NCBI RefSeq assembly: GCF_013391635.1 | Contig: NZ_JACAWU010000001.1 | Coordinates: forward strand, 682,001 to 746,000 | Reading direction: 5' to 3' | Origin: Natronomonas gomsonensis | GTDB lineage: Archaea; Halobacteriota; Halobacteria; Halobacteriales; Haloarculaceae | Length of the DNA stretch: 64,000 nucleotides | Part shown: in pieces, positions 52,182 to 61,939 of the stretch | Layout of the letters: every line of letters begins with the position of its first letter | Numbering within the stretch: the stretch's first letter is position 1 | The notes under the pieces: model-generated | Told to the model about the DNA's origin: nothing | Database searches by the model: none | Seen by the model: only the letters and a program-made list of their open reading frames with translations | Made by a program: the position numbers and the translations under genes

Positions 52182-53645
52182 TCAGTGGCGGTCGACGATG
52201 GCGATGTCGGTTTCGAGGTCGTCTATCTGTTTGAACGTCGGCGGTGACACGAGTCGGGAAGCGACGCTTCGGTCGCCGCTGGAGCCGATGACGATGAGGT
52301 CGTTTTCCGGTGCCGAGCGCAGGAGGAAGTCGTGAATCGAGGCGTTCGGGACGCGAGTCTCGACGGTTCCGTCGATGGTCTCCGCGAGGTTGGCGAGCAT
52401 CTGGGTGGCGTTCCGGCGCCGCTTTTCGGAGTCGATGCAGTGGGCGATGCTGACGTGCCCTATCGGTCCCGCCAGCCTGAGTGCGAAATCTATCATGTTG
52501 TGGGCGGTGTCTCCCGCCTGCCGCACCGGGACCATGATGCGTCGCCAGCGCTGTCTGCCGTCACAGGAGCGGTGTATCAACACGTCTCGGTTCGCTTCGA
52601 GGAGTCGCTTGATGAACGGCGTCACCTCGCTGCCGTCGGTTTCGTACGGGGCGACGATGAGGTCGCAGTTGGCTTCGCTGGCGACCTGTCGGACGGTTTC
52701 GGCCCGAGAGGGGCCCGCTGCCGCGACGACGATTTGACAGGGCACCCCGAGGTTCGTCTCGATTCGCGATGCGAGCGACTCGAGTTCGGACACCGCCGCC
52801 GCAGTCGTCGGGTCCATCCCGTCGTCGCCCTCGGTGTCGGGGTCCGGTTGACCCCTCAACCCGTCGCCGCCGTCGGCGACGACTCCGGTGGGTCGGCCGC
52901 CGTCCCGTGCGGTCTCCAGGTCCTCTTCGACGACGTCGAGCAGCACGACCTTCCCGGCGTCGTGGGCGGCGGCGAGGCGCGCGCCCAGCATGGCCGTCGC
53001 CTCGGCGAACTCGCCCCGAATCGGGACGAGGACGTGGTCGTCGCCCTCGATGGATTCGTACAGATAGCGCGCCCGCTGCTCGTAGAACAGATCCCGCCAG
53101 ACGGCGAAGCCGACGGCGACGATGCCCGAGGAGACGAAGACGCTCACGACGAACGACAGCCGACGCGTGGGGTCGACAAGCAGTCCGAGAAGCGCCATCG
53201 AGAACGCCGCGGCCTCTTCGATGTCGAGTCCCCACGTGAGGAGTCCCGCGAGAAACACCGCGAAGGCGGCGCCTGCGGCGTCGACTTCGATTGCACTCGG
53301 TGGCAACTCGGGGTAGACGAACCGGATGGCGACCTCCATGGCGACCCACGAACAGATGGCACCGACCGAGAGGCCGGCGACGAACCGGACCGGCGAGGCG
53401 TACTCGCTTTCGGGGTTGGCAAACAGCGCGTACGTGCCCGCCGCCAGCGGCGGCAGGACGAAGAAGGAGACGTAACTCGAGCGGTTCGAGAGATGCGTCA
53501 TCAGCGCGATGAGGGCGGGGACGAAGAGGAGTATCGAGACGTGGATGAGCGTCGAGGTCTCTTCGAGGCGCCGGCGGACGATGCGGAACCGCCGACGGAC
53601 ACTCCCGAGCGACAGTCGGGTTCCGATACCGAGCCAATCGCGCAT
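52182..53645 (-). CDS. HPP-family membrane protein with universal stress protein domains
   Basis: 487 residues. After a basic N-terminus, about six membrane helices (about 33-190) of HPP type, then a cytosolic UspA-like part in two halves: HVLVPIRGEFAEATAML and RIMVPVRQAGDTAHN, the latter ending DLIVIGSSGD. Arrangement of membrane plus tandem Usp domains suggests a sensory or transport-regulating role; ligand unknown. Confidence 0.78.
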   Translation of the reverse strand: MRDWLGIGTRLSLGSVRRRFRIVRRRLEETSTLIHVSILLFVPALIALMTHLSNRSSYVSFFVLPPLAAGTYALFANPESEYASPVRFVAGLSVGAICSWVAMEVAIRFVYPELPPSAIEVDAAGAAFAVFLAGLLTWGLDIEEAAAFSMALLGLLVDPTRRLSFVVSVFVSSGIVAVGFAVWRDLFYEQRARYLYESIEGDDHVLVPIRGEFAEATAMLGARLAAAHDAGKVVLLDVVEEDLETARDGGRPTGVVADGGDGLRGQPDPDTEGDDGMDPTTAAAVSELESLASRIETNLGVPCQIVVAAAGPSRAETVRQVASEANCDLIVAPYETDGSEVTPFIKRLLEANRDVLIHRSCDGRQRWRRIMVPVRQAGDTAHNMIDFALRLAGPIGHVSIAHCIDSEKRRRNATQMLANLAETIDGTVETRVPNASIHDFLLRSAPENDLIVIGSSGDRSVASRLVSPPTFKQIDDLETDIAIVDRH

Positions 53646-53811
53646 ACCTGTGGTCGAGCGTCTCCGACGGCTTGGCCGTTTCGACCATGGAGCGCTTGAC
53701 GTCGCGGGAAGCGAATCCGTAAAGACGGAGGTATCGATTCGGCTCGCACCCGATTCGGGCGGTCCGAGCGCCTCGAAAACCCTTTAGCCGACGACGGGCC
53801 AAACAGGAGTA

Positions 53812-56613
53812 ATGAGTGACCTCGACGAGGAGTATCAGCTCGAGTATTTCCACGACGAGGGGTTCGTACGGAAGGAGTGCCCGTCGTGTGGAGCACACTT
53901 CTGGACCCGCGACGAGGAGCGAGAACTGTGTGGGGAGCCGCCGTGTGCCGACTACGAGTTCATCGACGAACCGGGCTTCGAGGACGAGTACAGTTTAGAG
54001 GAGATGCGCGAGGCGTTCCTCTCGTTTTTCGAGGAGCACGGCCACGAACGCATCGACCCCTACCCGGTCGCGGCGAACCGCTGGCGCGACGACGTGCTGT
54101 TGACCCAGGCTTCGATTTACGACTTCCAGCCGCTTGTCACCTCTGGGCAGACGCCGCCGCCGGCGAACCCGCTGACCGTGAGCCAGCCCTGTATCCGGAT
54201 GCAGGACATCGACAACGTCGGCAAGACGGGCCGACACACGATGGCCTTCGAGATGATGGCCCACCACGCGTTCAACGCCCGCGAAGACCTCGAGGACCCC
54301 GGCCAGTACGCCTACGAGGGCGAGGTGTACTGGAAGAGCGAGACCGTCGCCTACTGTGACGAGTTGCTCGACTCGATGGGCGCCGACATCGAGGACGTCA
54401 CCTACATCGAGGACCCGTGGGTCGGCGGCGGCAACGCCGGACCCGCAATCGAGGTCATCTACCGCGGCCTGGAGTTGGCCACCCTCGTCTTCATGTGCAT
54501 GGAGCAGGACCCCGACGGGGAGTACGAACTCAAAGACGGGAACACCTACTCTTATATGGACACCTACATCGTCGACACCGGCTACGGGTTAGAGCGGTGG
54601 ACCTGGATGTCCCAGGGGACCCCGACGGTGTACGAGGCCGTCTACCCCGAGATGATTTCGTTCCTGAAGGACAACGCCGGCATCGAGTACACCGACGACG
54701 AGGAGGCACTCGTCAACCGCGCGGCCCGACTGTCGGGACAACTCGACATCGACGATGTCGACGACGTGGAGGCCGCCCGCGACAACATCGCCGACAAACT
54801 CGACGTGTCGACGAGCCGCCTTCGTGAACTCGTCGAACCGCTGGAGGACATCTACGCCATTGCCGACCACTGCCGGACGCTCGCGTACATGTTCGGCGAC
54901 GGTATCGTCCCCTCGAACGTCGGCACGGGGTATCTCGCCCGGATGGTCCTCCGTCGGACCAAGCGGCTGTGTGACACCGCCGGCGTCGACGCGCCGCTGG
55001 ACGAACTCGTCGACATGCAGGCCGACCGCCTCGGCTACGAGAACCGCGACACCGTCCGCGACATCGTCCGCACGGAGGTCGAGAAGTACCGCGAAACGCT
55101 CGAACGCGGCGGCCGACAGGTCGAACGCCTCGCCAGCGACTACGCGGCGAAAGGCGACCCGATTCCGCTGGAAGAAGTCCTCGAGCTGTACGACTCCCAC
55201 GGCATCCAGCCGGACATGGTCGAGGACATCGCCGCCGACCACGGCGCCGACGTGGAGATTCCCGACGACTTCTACTCGCTGGTCGCGGCCCGCCACGGCG
55301 GCGAGGAGGCCTTCGAAGAGGAAGAGGGCGCCGAAACCGATGACGACCGGATCGCCGACCTCCCCGACACGGAGAAACTGTACTACGAGGACCCCGAACG
55401 GACCGACTTCGAGGCGGTCGTCCTCGATGTCATCGAGCGAGAGGTCGACGACGAAACCCGCTACGACGTGGCGCTCGACCAGACGATGTTCTACCCCGAA
55501 GGTGGCGGCCAGCCCGCGGACACGGGGACGCTCGCCACCGACGAGGTGACCGTCGAGGTCACTGACGTACAGGAGGTCGACGGCGTCGTCCTCCATCGCA
55601 CCGACGAGAGCCCGGGGAAAGGCGAGTTCGTCCGCGGACAAATCGACGCAACTCGGCGCAAGCGGCTGATGCAACACCACACCGCGACCCACATCGTCGG
55701 CTATGCGGCCCGGGAGGTCCTCGGCGAGCACGTCCGGCAGGCGGGCGCCCAGAAGGGAACGGAGTCATCGCGGTTCGACATCCGCCACTACGAGCGCATC
55801 AGTCGCGAGGAGGTCAAACGCATCGAGCGAGTCGCAAACGACCTCGTCACCGACAACGTCGCGGTGAAACAGGAGTGGCCCGACCGCCACGAAGCCGAGG
55901 AGGAACACGGCTTCGACCTGTATCAGGGTGGTATCCCGCCGGGACAGAACCTCCGGCTCATCCGGGTCGCAGAGGACGTACAGGCCTGTGCGGGCACCCA
56001 CGTCACGCGGACCGGCGACATTGGCACCATCAAAATCCTCTCGACGGAGCGGGTTCAGGACGGCGTCGAGCGGCTGACGTTCGCGGCGGGCGACGCCGCA
56101 ATCGAGGCCACCCAGCGCACCGAAGACGCCCTCTACGAGGCGGCGGACACCTTCGACGTCTCGCCACAGGAGGTCCCCGACACCGCCACGCGGTTCTTCT
56201 CGGAGTGGAAGGAGCGCGGCAAGCAAATCGAGGACCTCAAAGAGCAACTCGCCGAGGTCCGCGCACAGGGCGGCGGCGACGACGCCACCGAGGTCGACCT
56301 CGGCGAGGCGACGGCGGTCGTCCAGCGGGTCGACGCCGACATGGACGAACTCCGGGCGACGGCCAATGCCCTCGCCGACGAGGGCAAGGTCGCCGTCCTC
56401 GGCAGCGGCCTCGACGGTGCGACGTTCGTCGTCGCGGTGCCCGACGGCGTCGACCTCAACGCCGGGTCGGTCGTCGGTGAACTCGCCGCGAAGGTCGGTG
56501 GCGGCGGCGGCGGCCCGCCGGACTTCGCACAGGGCGGCGGTCCCGACGTCGAGGCGCTCGACGACGCCTTGGCCGAGGCGCCCGACGTGTTACGGCAACT
56601 GCGGGAGGCCTGA
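53812..56613 (+). CDS. alaS: Alanine-tRNA ligase
   Basis: 933 residues, archaeal AlaRS. N-terminal zinc-like [11 protein letters not shown] and [10 protein letters not shown], class II aminoacylation core ([21 protein letters not shown]), editing domain with [11 protein letters not shown] and [10 protein letters not shown], and a C-terminal Gly-rich CTD ([17 protein letters not shown]). Length normal for the archaeal form. Confidence 0.97.
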   Translation: MSDLDEEYQLEYFHDEGFVRKECPSCGAHFWTRDEERELCGEPPCADYEFIDEPGFEDEYSLEEMREAFLSFFEEHGHERIDPYPVAANRWRDDVLLTQASIYDFQPLVTSGQTPPPANPLTVSQPCIRMQDIDNVGKTGRHTMAFEMMAHHAFNAREDLEDPGQYAYEGEVYWKSETVAYCDELLDSMGADIEDVTYIEDPWVGGGNAGPAIEVIYRGLELATLVFMCMEQDPDGEYELKDGNTYSYMDTYIVDTGYGLERWTWMSQGTPTVYEAVYPEMISFLKDNAGIEYTDDEEALVNRAARLSGQLDIDDVDDVEAARDNIADKLDVSTSRLRELVEPLEDIYAIADHCRTLAYMFGDGIVPSNVGTGYLARMVLRRTKRLCDTAGVDAPLDELVDMQADRLGYENRDTVRDIVRTEVEKYRETLERGGRQVERLASDYAAKGDPIPLEEVLELYDSHGIQPDMVEDIAADHGADVEIPDDFYSLVAARHGGEEAFEEEEGAETDDDRIADLPDTEKLYYEDPERTDFEAVVLDVIEREVDDETRYDVALDQTMFYPEGGGQPADTGTLATDEVTVEVTDVQEVDGVVLHRTDESPGKGEFVRGQIDATRRKRLMQHHTATHIVGYAAREVLGEHVRQAGAQKGTESSRFDIRHYERISREEVKRIERVANDLVTDNVAVKQEWPDRHEAEEEHGFDLYQGGIPPGQNLRLIRVAEDVQACAGTHVTRTGDIGTIKILSTERVQDGVERLTFAAGDAAIEATQRTEDALYEAADTFDVSPQEVPDTATRFFSEWKERGKQIEDLKEQLAEVRAQGGGDDATEVDLGEATAVVQRVDADMDELRATANALADEGKVAVLGSGLDGATFVVAVPDGVDLNAGSVVGELAAKVGGGGGGPPDFAQGGGPDVEALDDALAEAPDVLRQLREA

Positions 56614-56699
56614 GGACGGTTCGTTTTCGGCGCGGTCGCTGGTTCGGCCGAAAGAGGGGAAAATGGGGAACGTGGACGAGGAGCGGTCGCGTCGTTGCG

Positions 56700-57371
56700 T
56701 TACTCGTCGTCTTCGTCGTCGCCGCCGACGGTGACGTCTTCGAGGCGGTCCTCGAGTTCGTTGAAGCGGTCGGCCTGCTCTTCGAACTGCTCGGAGAGCT
56801 GTTGGAGTTGGTCCTCGAAGCGGTCGGCGAGGTCGTCGGCCTGCTCGGAGACACGCCCCTGGGCGTCCTCGGCCTGCTCGTCGAGTTGGTCCTGCAGTTC
56901 CTCGAGCTGTTCGGTGAACTCCTCGACGGCGTCGACGAGTTGGCCTTCGACGTCCTCGTTGAGGTCGATGAGGAACTCCAGCTGCGTGCTGAGGTTTTCG
57001 AGGGCGTCCTCGCTGAACTCGTCGTAGCTCTCGCCGACGGAGTCGTACTCCTCGTCGAGGGTGTCGTAGGCCTCGTCGGACTGCTCTTCGAGGGTGTCGA
57101 ACGTCTCGTCGACGGAGTCACGGAGGTCTTCGAGCGTCGAGGAGCCGCCCGAGACGGACTCGGCGGCGTCCAGCGACGTGTGCACCGACTGCCGGGAGAG
57201 CCGGAGCGCCTGCCGTTGGATGTCGCGTTGGGTGTCGACGCCGCCGTAGACGGTGTCGCTCATCTCCCGTGGCAGGGTCATGACGTCCTCGATGACGTCT
57301 TCGGTCTGTCTAATCGTGTCGCGTTGCAGTTGGAACAGCGTGGCAATCGGTGAGTTGTCGTCGTCAGTCAT
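56700..57371 (-). CDS. Acidic coiled-coil protein, phasin-like
   Basis: 223 residues, almost entirely helical. The first 60 residues (RDTIRQTEDVIEDVMTLPRE) are phasin-like; the rest is a long Glu/Asp/Gln coiled coil (heptads such as LEELQDQLDEQAED) ending in DDEDDE. No signal or membrane segment. Could be PHA-granule associated or a cytoskeletal/scaffold protein; homologues are probably limited to haloarchaea. Strongly acidic. Confidence 0.6.
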   Translation of the reverse strand: MTDDDNSPIATLFQLQRDTIRQTEDVIEDVMTLPREMSDTVYGGVDTQRDIQRQALRLSRQSVHTSLDAAESVSGGSSTLEDLRDSVDETFDTLEEQSDEAYDTLDEEYDSVGESYDEFSEDALENLSTQLEFLIDLNEDVEGQLVDAVEEFTEQLEELQDQLDEQAEDAQGRVSEQADDLADRFEDQLQQLSEQFEEQADRFNELEDRLEDVTVGGDDEDDE

Positions 57372-57791
57372 AGTTGGATTCCGGTATGGGACGAGCGGAC
57401 GGCGCCGAGCGGGGCCGGCCGATGGGACGAGACCGGCCGCCGAGGGGAACGACGGTCCGGTCGGAGACCGGGTTCGCCGCCGGCGAACCGTCCGTTCGTT
57501 GCACCACCCGTTTTCCTATTGGCGAACGAATAACTTAAAACTTGGCACTAGAATACATCTGTTACCATAGAATGGTATCGAGAACCTAAATTTCGCGGCG
57601 TCGGACCGCCGGTCGGCGACGACCCGAGACGTGTAAATTAAAGTCCCATTACCAAAATACAGAAACGTGACAGGAAGCGAACCGTCCCGAAACGCCGTCA
57701 CTCGCCCGCACGCGTCGGTTCGACGACGCACGGTACGGTGCCGGGGTGTGGACGGTCTCGCCGTCAGTTTCACCACGGAGACCCAAGCGTG
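57372..57791. other. 420-nt non-coding divergent spacer
   Basis: Only gap over 300 nt. The first part (to about 57500) is GC-rich with several short self-complementary stretches; then an AT-richer stretch with TAACTTAAAAC (57530-57540, a TATA-like box on the minus strand), the perfect dyad TACCAT-AGA-ATGGTA and + strand TAAATT-like sequences at 57586 and 57633. No convincing ORF. Contains promoters of both divergent genes, each with leaders of 100 nt or more. Confidence 0.5.
57563..57577. promoter_or_regulatory. Perfect inverted repeat, possible operator
   Basis: TACCAT-AGA-ATGGTA, 6-bp arms with 3-nt centre, between the divergent promoters of the coiled-coil and DUF445 genes. Position suits a repressor or activator site. 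Confidence 0.45.
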
Positions 57792-59096
57792 ATGTCCCTC
57801 GTCGATTTCCTCCCGGGCCTTCCGTACGGCCTCCAGTGGCGACTGGTACTCATCCCCTTCATCACCGGAGTTATCGGCTACGGGACCAACTGGGTCGCTA
57901 TCCGGATGCTGTTTCACCCCGTCGAGTTCGCGGGCTTTCGACTCCCGGGACTGAAGAGCGTCGCCCCGAGTCTACCGCGGAAACTCCAGCAGATACCCGG
58001 CGTGATGGAGGGACTGGTCGGCTGGCAGGGCATCATCCCCTCCCGGTCCGCCCGGATGGGCACCATCGCCGCCGAGAAGGGAATCGCCCGAATCGCGACC
58101 GAGCGGGAGTTCTACGAGGAGTTCGACCCCGAGGAAATCGCGACCCACATCGTCACCAACTCCGAGGACGAAATCCGCCGACTCACCGACGAGACGCTCC
58201 GCGAGGAGCATCCGGCGCTGTGGAACGACACCCCTCAGCCGGTTCGGGAACTGGTACACGCACGCGTCCAGGCGCAACTGCCCCGTATCGCCGACGAGAT
58301 TACCGAACGAATCGGCGAGAACATCGACGAACTGCTCGACATCAACCTCATGATAACGAACCACCTCGACGAGAACCCCGAGTTGCTCAATCGGCTGTTC
58401 CTCGAAGTCGGCGACCGCGAACTGAAGTTCATCGTCAACTCCGGGTTCCTCCTCGGCACGTTCCTCGGCGTGTTCACCATCCCGCTGTTCCTCTACATCG
58501 ACCGGTGGTGGGTGCTCCCGATGGCCGGTGTGGCCGTCGGTTACATGACTAACTGGATTGCCCTGAAAATCATCTTCCTCCCCATCGAGGAGCGCCGGCT
58601 CGGCCCGTTCCGACTGCAGGGGCTGTTCATCAAACGCCAACCGGAAGCCGCCGAAAAATACGCCGAAATCGTCGCCGACGAAATCGTCACGATTTCCAAC
58701 GTCGCCGAGAACCTCATGTACGGAAGCCAATCGGACCGCACACGAAAGATGATTCGAGACGCCATCCGACCGGAAGTCGACCGCGCTGTCGGTCTCGCCG
58801 GCCCGTTCGTCCGCATGACGACGGGGAGTGACGAGTACGAGCGCGTCCGGGAGCGGTTCGCCGAAGAGAGCGTCGACCGGACGATATCGCCGCTGTCGGA
58901 CCCCGAGTTCAACGCCGAGCGCAGCGAGTCCATTCGACGGCTGATACGCGACCGCATTCGGGCCCTCACGCCGCCGAACTTCGTCCAACTGCTCCGGCCG
59001 GCCTTCATCGAAGACGAGTGGATGCTCATCGTCCTCGGTGCGGTGCTCGGGTTCGTCGCTGGCTGGCTCCAACTGCTGGTGGTGACCGCCGTATGA
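57792..59096 (+). CDS. DUF445-family membrane protein
   Basis: 434 residues. N-terminal helix with FITGVIGYGTNWVAIRMLF, the DUF445 hallmark, repeated as VAVGYMTNWIALKIIF near residue 245, and a final helix. Long helical extramembrane segments lie between. Families of this type (YheB-like) have unknown role. Its stop overlaps the next gene's start by 4 bp. ATG 57792 chosen; a GTG lies 3 nt before. Confidence 0.8.
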   Translation: MSLVDFLPGLPYGLQWRLVLIPFITGVIGYGTNWVAIRMLFHPVEFAGFRLPGLKSVAPSLPRKLQQIPGVMEGLVGWQGIIPSRSARMGTIAAEKGIARIATEREFYEEFDPEEIATHIVTNSEDEIRRLTDETLREEHPALWNDTPQPVRELVHARVQAQLPRIADEITERIGENIDELLDINLMITNHLDENPELLNRLFLEVGDRELKFIVNSGFLLGTFLGVFTIPLFLYIDRWWVLPMAGVAVGYMTNWIALKIIFLPIEERRLGPFRLQGLFIKRQPEAAEKYAEIVADEIVTISNVAENLMYGSQSDRTRKMIRDAIRPEVDRAVGLAGPFVRMTTGSDEYERVRERFAEESVDRTISPLSDPEFNAERSESIRRLIRDRIRALTPPNFVQLLRPAFIEDEWMLIVLGAVLGFVAGWLQLLVVTAV

Positions 59097-60457
59097 GCGA
59101 CGATGCCCCCGACGGCGAGGACACGCCTGAAGACGCCGAGAAGCCGCTCGACGGGCCAGAGGACATCGAGGTCGATGTCGACGCAACCGAGGGAGGCGAT
59201 ATGGCTCCCCGCGAGGTCGAACGCGTCTTCTCGCTCTTAGAGGAGGCCACCGCCGAGGACGCCCTCGAGGGCCGACAACTCCGGCGACTCCTCTCGGTAC
59301 TGGAAAACGCCGTCGCCAGCCCCTCCGAGACGAACCCCGAGACGTTCGCGGAGTTGGTGTCGCTTCTCGAAGAGACCATCGTCGCGCCCGACGACCTCGA
59401 CGACGTGGACGTCGACGGGCTCTTGTCGGTCCTTGAGGAAGCCGTCGCTGGCACGACGACGGCCGACTCCGAGAGCCTCGAAGAACTGTTCGACGTGGTC
59501 GGCGAGGGACTCACCGACCCGACGGCCATCGAACCCGAGGACGTCGAGCGGTTTCGGGCCGGTCTCGAGGACGCCATCGTCGACCTCACCGACCCTGCCT
59601 CGGGTGGCATCGGCGGGCTGTTCCCCATTCCCGGTATGGCCGGGGCCCCACCCGAGGATATCGCCGAGACCGACGACACCTACGACATGTTCCGCATCGC
59701 GCGCATCGGCGCCGCGATGACACAACGAGCGACGGGTTATTCCGTCGAATCCGGCATCCGAACCGGCACGCGGATGGCGTATGCGGCGACCAACGCCGAG
59801 TCGCCGGCCCGCCTCCTCACCGAGAGCCGCGCCATCGCACTCGACGAACTCCAGCGGGCGGGCGTCGACATCGGCGACGAGCAGGCCGACTGGCTCGAAT
59901 CCCACGAGGACGACCTCGTCGACAGCCGACCGATAACGGCGGAGACGCTCCGGGAGCGCGGCGAGCGGCTCCTCTCGAAATCCGCGGAGGTCGGTCGCGA
60001 CGAGACGATTCACCCCGCCTTCCCCTCGGTCCTCGAACAACTGGCCGCCGACGAGGCGCGCATCCTGCGGCTGCTCGCAGAGGAGGGGACACAGGCGACG
60101 ATGAACGTCCGAGACAAGAATATCATCCCGTTCAAATCGACGCTCGTCGCGGAGAACCTGACGATGATAGGCAGCGACGCTGGCTGTCGGTATCCCGACC
60201 GGACGCCGGTGTACCTCAAGAACCTCGAACGGCTCGGACTCATCGACTTCTCGGATGAACCGATAGAGGACCTCAAACAGTATCAGGTGCTCGAGGCGCA
60301 ATCGCACATCGAAGCCGCACGCGAGGCTGCAGACCGACCGAAAGCGGTGTACGGGAGCGTCAGGCTGTCGCCGTTCGGTGTCGACTTCTGTGAGACGTGT
60401 CTGCCCGTCTCGGTGAACGTCGAACGGCGGGAACGCACCTTCCGCGAAGAGAGTTAG
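59093..60457 (+). CDS. DUF4393 (Abi-alpha-like) domain protein
   Basis: 454 residues. The acidic N-terminal half (about 1-185) is repetitive (SLLEEATAEDALEG, SVLENAVASPSE, SLLEETIVAPDD, SVLEEAVAGTTT): four similar helical steps. The C-terminal half has DEARILRLLAEEGTQATM, YLKNLERLGLIDF and VRLSPFGVDFCETC, matching the DUF4393 pattern (Abi-alpha). The family name comes from abortive-infection association, but function is unproven. Coupled (ATGA) to the DUF445 gene. Confidence 0.72.
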   Translation: MSDDAPDGEDTPEDAEKPLDGPEDIEVDVDATEGGDMAPREVERVFSLLEEATAEDALEGRQLRRLLSVLENAVASPSETNPETFAELVSLLEETIVAPDDLDDVDVDGLLSVLEEAVAGTTTADSESLEELFDVVGEGLTDPTAIEPEDVERFRAGLEDAIVDLTDPASGGIGGLFPIPGMAGAPPEDIAETDDTYDMFRIARIGAAMTQRATGYSVESGIRTGTRMAYAATNAESPARLLTESRAIALDELQRAGVDIGDEQADWLESHEDDLVDSRPITAETLRERGERLLSKSAEVGRDETIHPAFPSVLEQLAADEARILRLLAEEGTQATMNVRDKNIIPFKSTLVAENLTMIGSDAGCRYPDRTPVYLKNLERLGLIDFSDEPIEDLKQYQVLEAQSHIEAAREAADRPKAVYGSVRLSPFGVDFCETCLPVSVNVERRERTFREES

Positions 60458-60741
60458 AAGGAGACCTGTTCGGGACCGTTCTCGCCGATGGAGGGCGCAT
60501 CGCGGTCGGAGTAGTTCTCCCGGCCGATGGCGTTCTTCGACACCGCCGAGTAGGCCGCCAGTCGGGCGTCGTCGGCGTCCTCGAAGGTCGTCTCGCCAAG
60601 ACGACCCAGTGCCTCGCCGAACGTCTCCTCGCCGTTGGGAACCTCCAGTTCGAGCTCGCCGTACTCCTCGATGAGCTCAGTCGCAGTCGCGGGATACGTG
60701 TGGGCATCGATTCGGTCGTCGACGTTCGCGAGCAGTTGCAT
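60454..60741 (-). CDS. DUF5789-family small protein
   Basis: 95 residues, soluble. RIDAHTYPATATELIEEYGE followed by NGEETFGEALGRLGETTFED and a disordered C-terminus. The pattern matches the haloarchaeal DUF5789 family (DUF2795-like). Function unknown. Overlaps the DUF4393 stop by 4 bp (convergent). Start at 60741. Confidence 0.68.
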   Translation of the reverse strand: MQLLANVDDRIDAHTYPATATELIEEYGELELEVPNGEETFGEALGRLGETTFEDADDARLAAYSAVSKNAIGRENYSDRDAPSIGENGPEQVSF

Positions 60742-60867
60742 ATCTACTCCTCTCTCCCTAACCTTCATGAATGTTGGCTATAATCTCCTTCCCCGGATAT
60801 AAGGTCATCTAGCGAGGCCGGACGGCAGAAGCGAGGGTGCTTTGACGGTCGCGCACCGTCTTTGAGT

Positions 60868-61638
60868 ATGGTCGTCGCGGACCTTCACGTACACACGACG
60901 AACTCCGACGGGACGCTGACGCTGTCGACGCTGCCCGACGCCGCAAAGCGGGCGGATGTCGACGTCGTCGCCGTCACCGACCACGACCGAACCCATCCCG
61001 AACTATCGACGCCCGTCGCACACCTCGACGGCATCACGGTCGTCCACGGCATCGAGTTGCGGGTCGAAACGGACACCGAACGAATCGATTTGCTCGGCTA
61101 CGGCGTCGTACGCACGGACGAACTCGACGCGCTCGTCGAATCGCTCCAGACAAACCGCATCGAACGGGGCCGACGCATCATCGAGTCCGTCGAGGAGCGC
61201 CTCGGCGTCGAGTTGCCCGTGGAACCGCGGGAGGGACTCGGCCGTCCTCACATCGCCCGCGCCGTCGCCGAGGTCACCGACTACGAGTACACCGAGGTGT
61301 TCGACGAACTCATCGGCGACGACGGGCCCTGTTATGTCGCCCGCGACATCCCCTCCTTCGAGAGGGGGCGGTCGGTCCTCGAGGACGCCTGCGGCATCGT
61401 CGGCCTCGCACACCCCTACCGATACGACGACACCGAGGCGGCACTCGAACGCTGTTCGGAACTCGATGCGGTCGAGCGATTCTACCCCTACGGCCGCGAG
61501 GTCGATACCCGTCCGCTGGACCGGGCCATCGAGAACTACGACCTCCTCGCCACCGGCGGCAGCGACGCCCACGAGGAGACGCTCGGAAAAGCGGGACTGG
61601 ACCGCGAGGACTACCGGCGTTTCCGTACGGCGCTGTGA
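60868..61638 (+). CDS. PHP-domain phosphoesterase
   Basis: 256 residues, PHP metal-dependent phosphoesterase. Metal ligands: DLHVHTTNSDG, TDHDRTH, HGIELR, HPYRYDD and GGSDAHEE. Similar to archaeal RNase AM/YciV-like 5'-nucleotidases that hydrolyse 3',5'-bisphosphates or RNA ends. Substrate inferred only from family. Confidence 0.87.
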   Translation: MVVADLHVHTTNSDGTLTLSTLPDAAKRADVDVVAVTDHDRTHPELSTPVAHLDGITVVHGIELRVETDTERIDLLGYGVVRTDELDALVESLQTNRIERGRRIIESVEERLGVELPVEPREGLGRPHIARAVAEVTDYEYTEVFDELIGDDGPCYVARDIPSFERGRSVLEDACGIVGLAHPYRYDDTEAALERCSELDAVERFYPYGREVDTRPLDRAIENYDLLATGGSDAHEETLGKAGLDREDYRRFRTAL

Positions 61639-61679
61639 CGAGCGCTGGGTTCAAACCGCTCGGTCACGTACCCCCGGGT

Positions 61680-61841
61680 ATGCAGTGTCACTACTGTGAT
61701 GAGGAGGCCGCCGTCGCCGTCGAGAAAGACCACATCAAGGTCGGCCTCTGTGAACGGCACCTCCGCGAGCGGATGGAGGAACTCTCCGACTCCGAGGCGC
61801 TCGAGGACATCGAGGGGCAAATAGAGGACGCTCTGGAGTAA
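61680..61841 (+). CDS. Small CxxC zinc-knuckle-like protein
   Basis: 53 residues: MQCHYCDEEAAVAVEKDHIK then LCERHLRERMEEL and an acidic helix. CxxC plus CxxH could hold one zinc. No known function (resembles the haloarchaeal DUF6757-type group, uncertain). Lies 41 nt after the PHP gene; probably same operon. Confidence 0.6.
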   Translation: MQCHYCDEEAAVAVEKDHIKVGLCERHLRERMEELSDSEALEDIEGQIEDALE

Positions 61842-61939
61842 CCCCTCCTCCATCCTTTTGCCCATCTCACACTTTCACCTCGCCGGCTCCCGCCCGAACG
61901 GTCGGCAACTCTTTTAGCGCGCCGCGCGTTCGTTAGCCC

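Noticed and set aside
57516..57917. 133-residue minus-strand ORF in the spacer
   Set aside because: Starts inside the DUF445 gene, composition atypical, no homology recognised; treated as a shadow.
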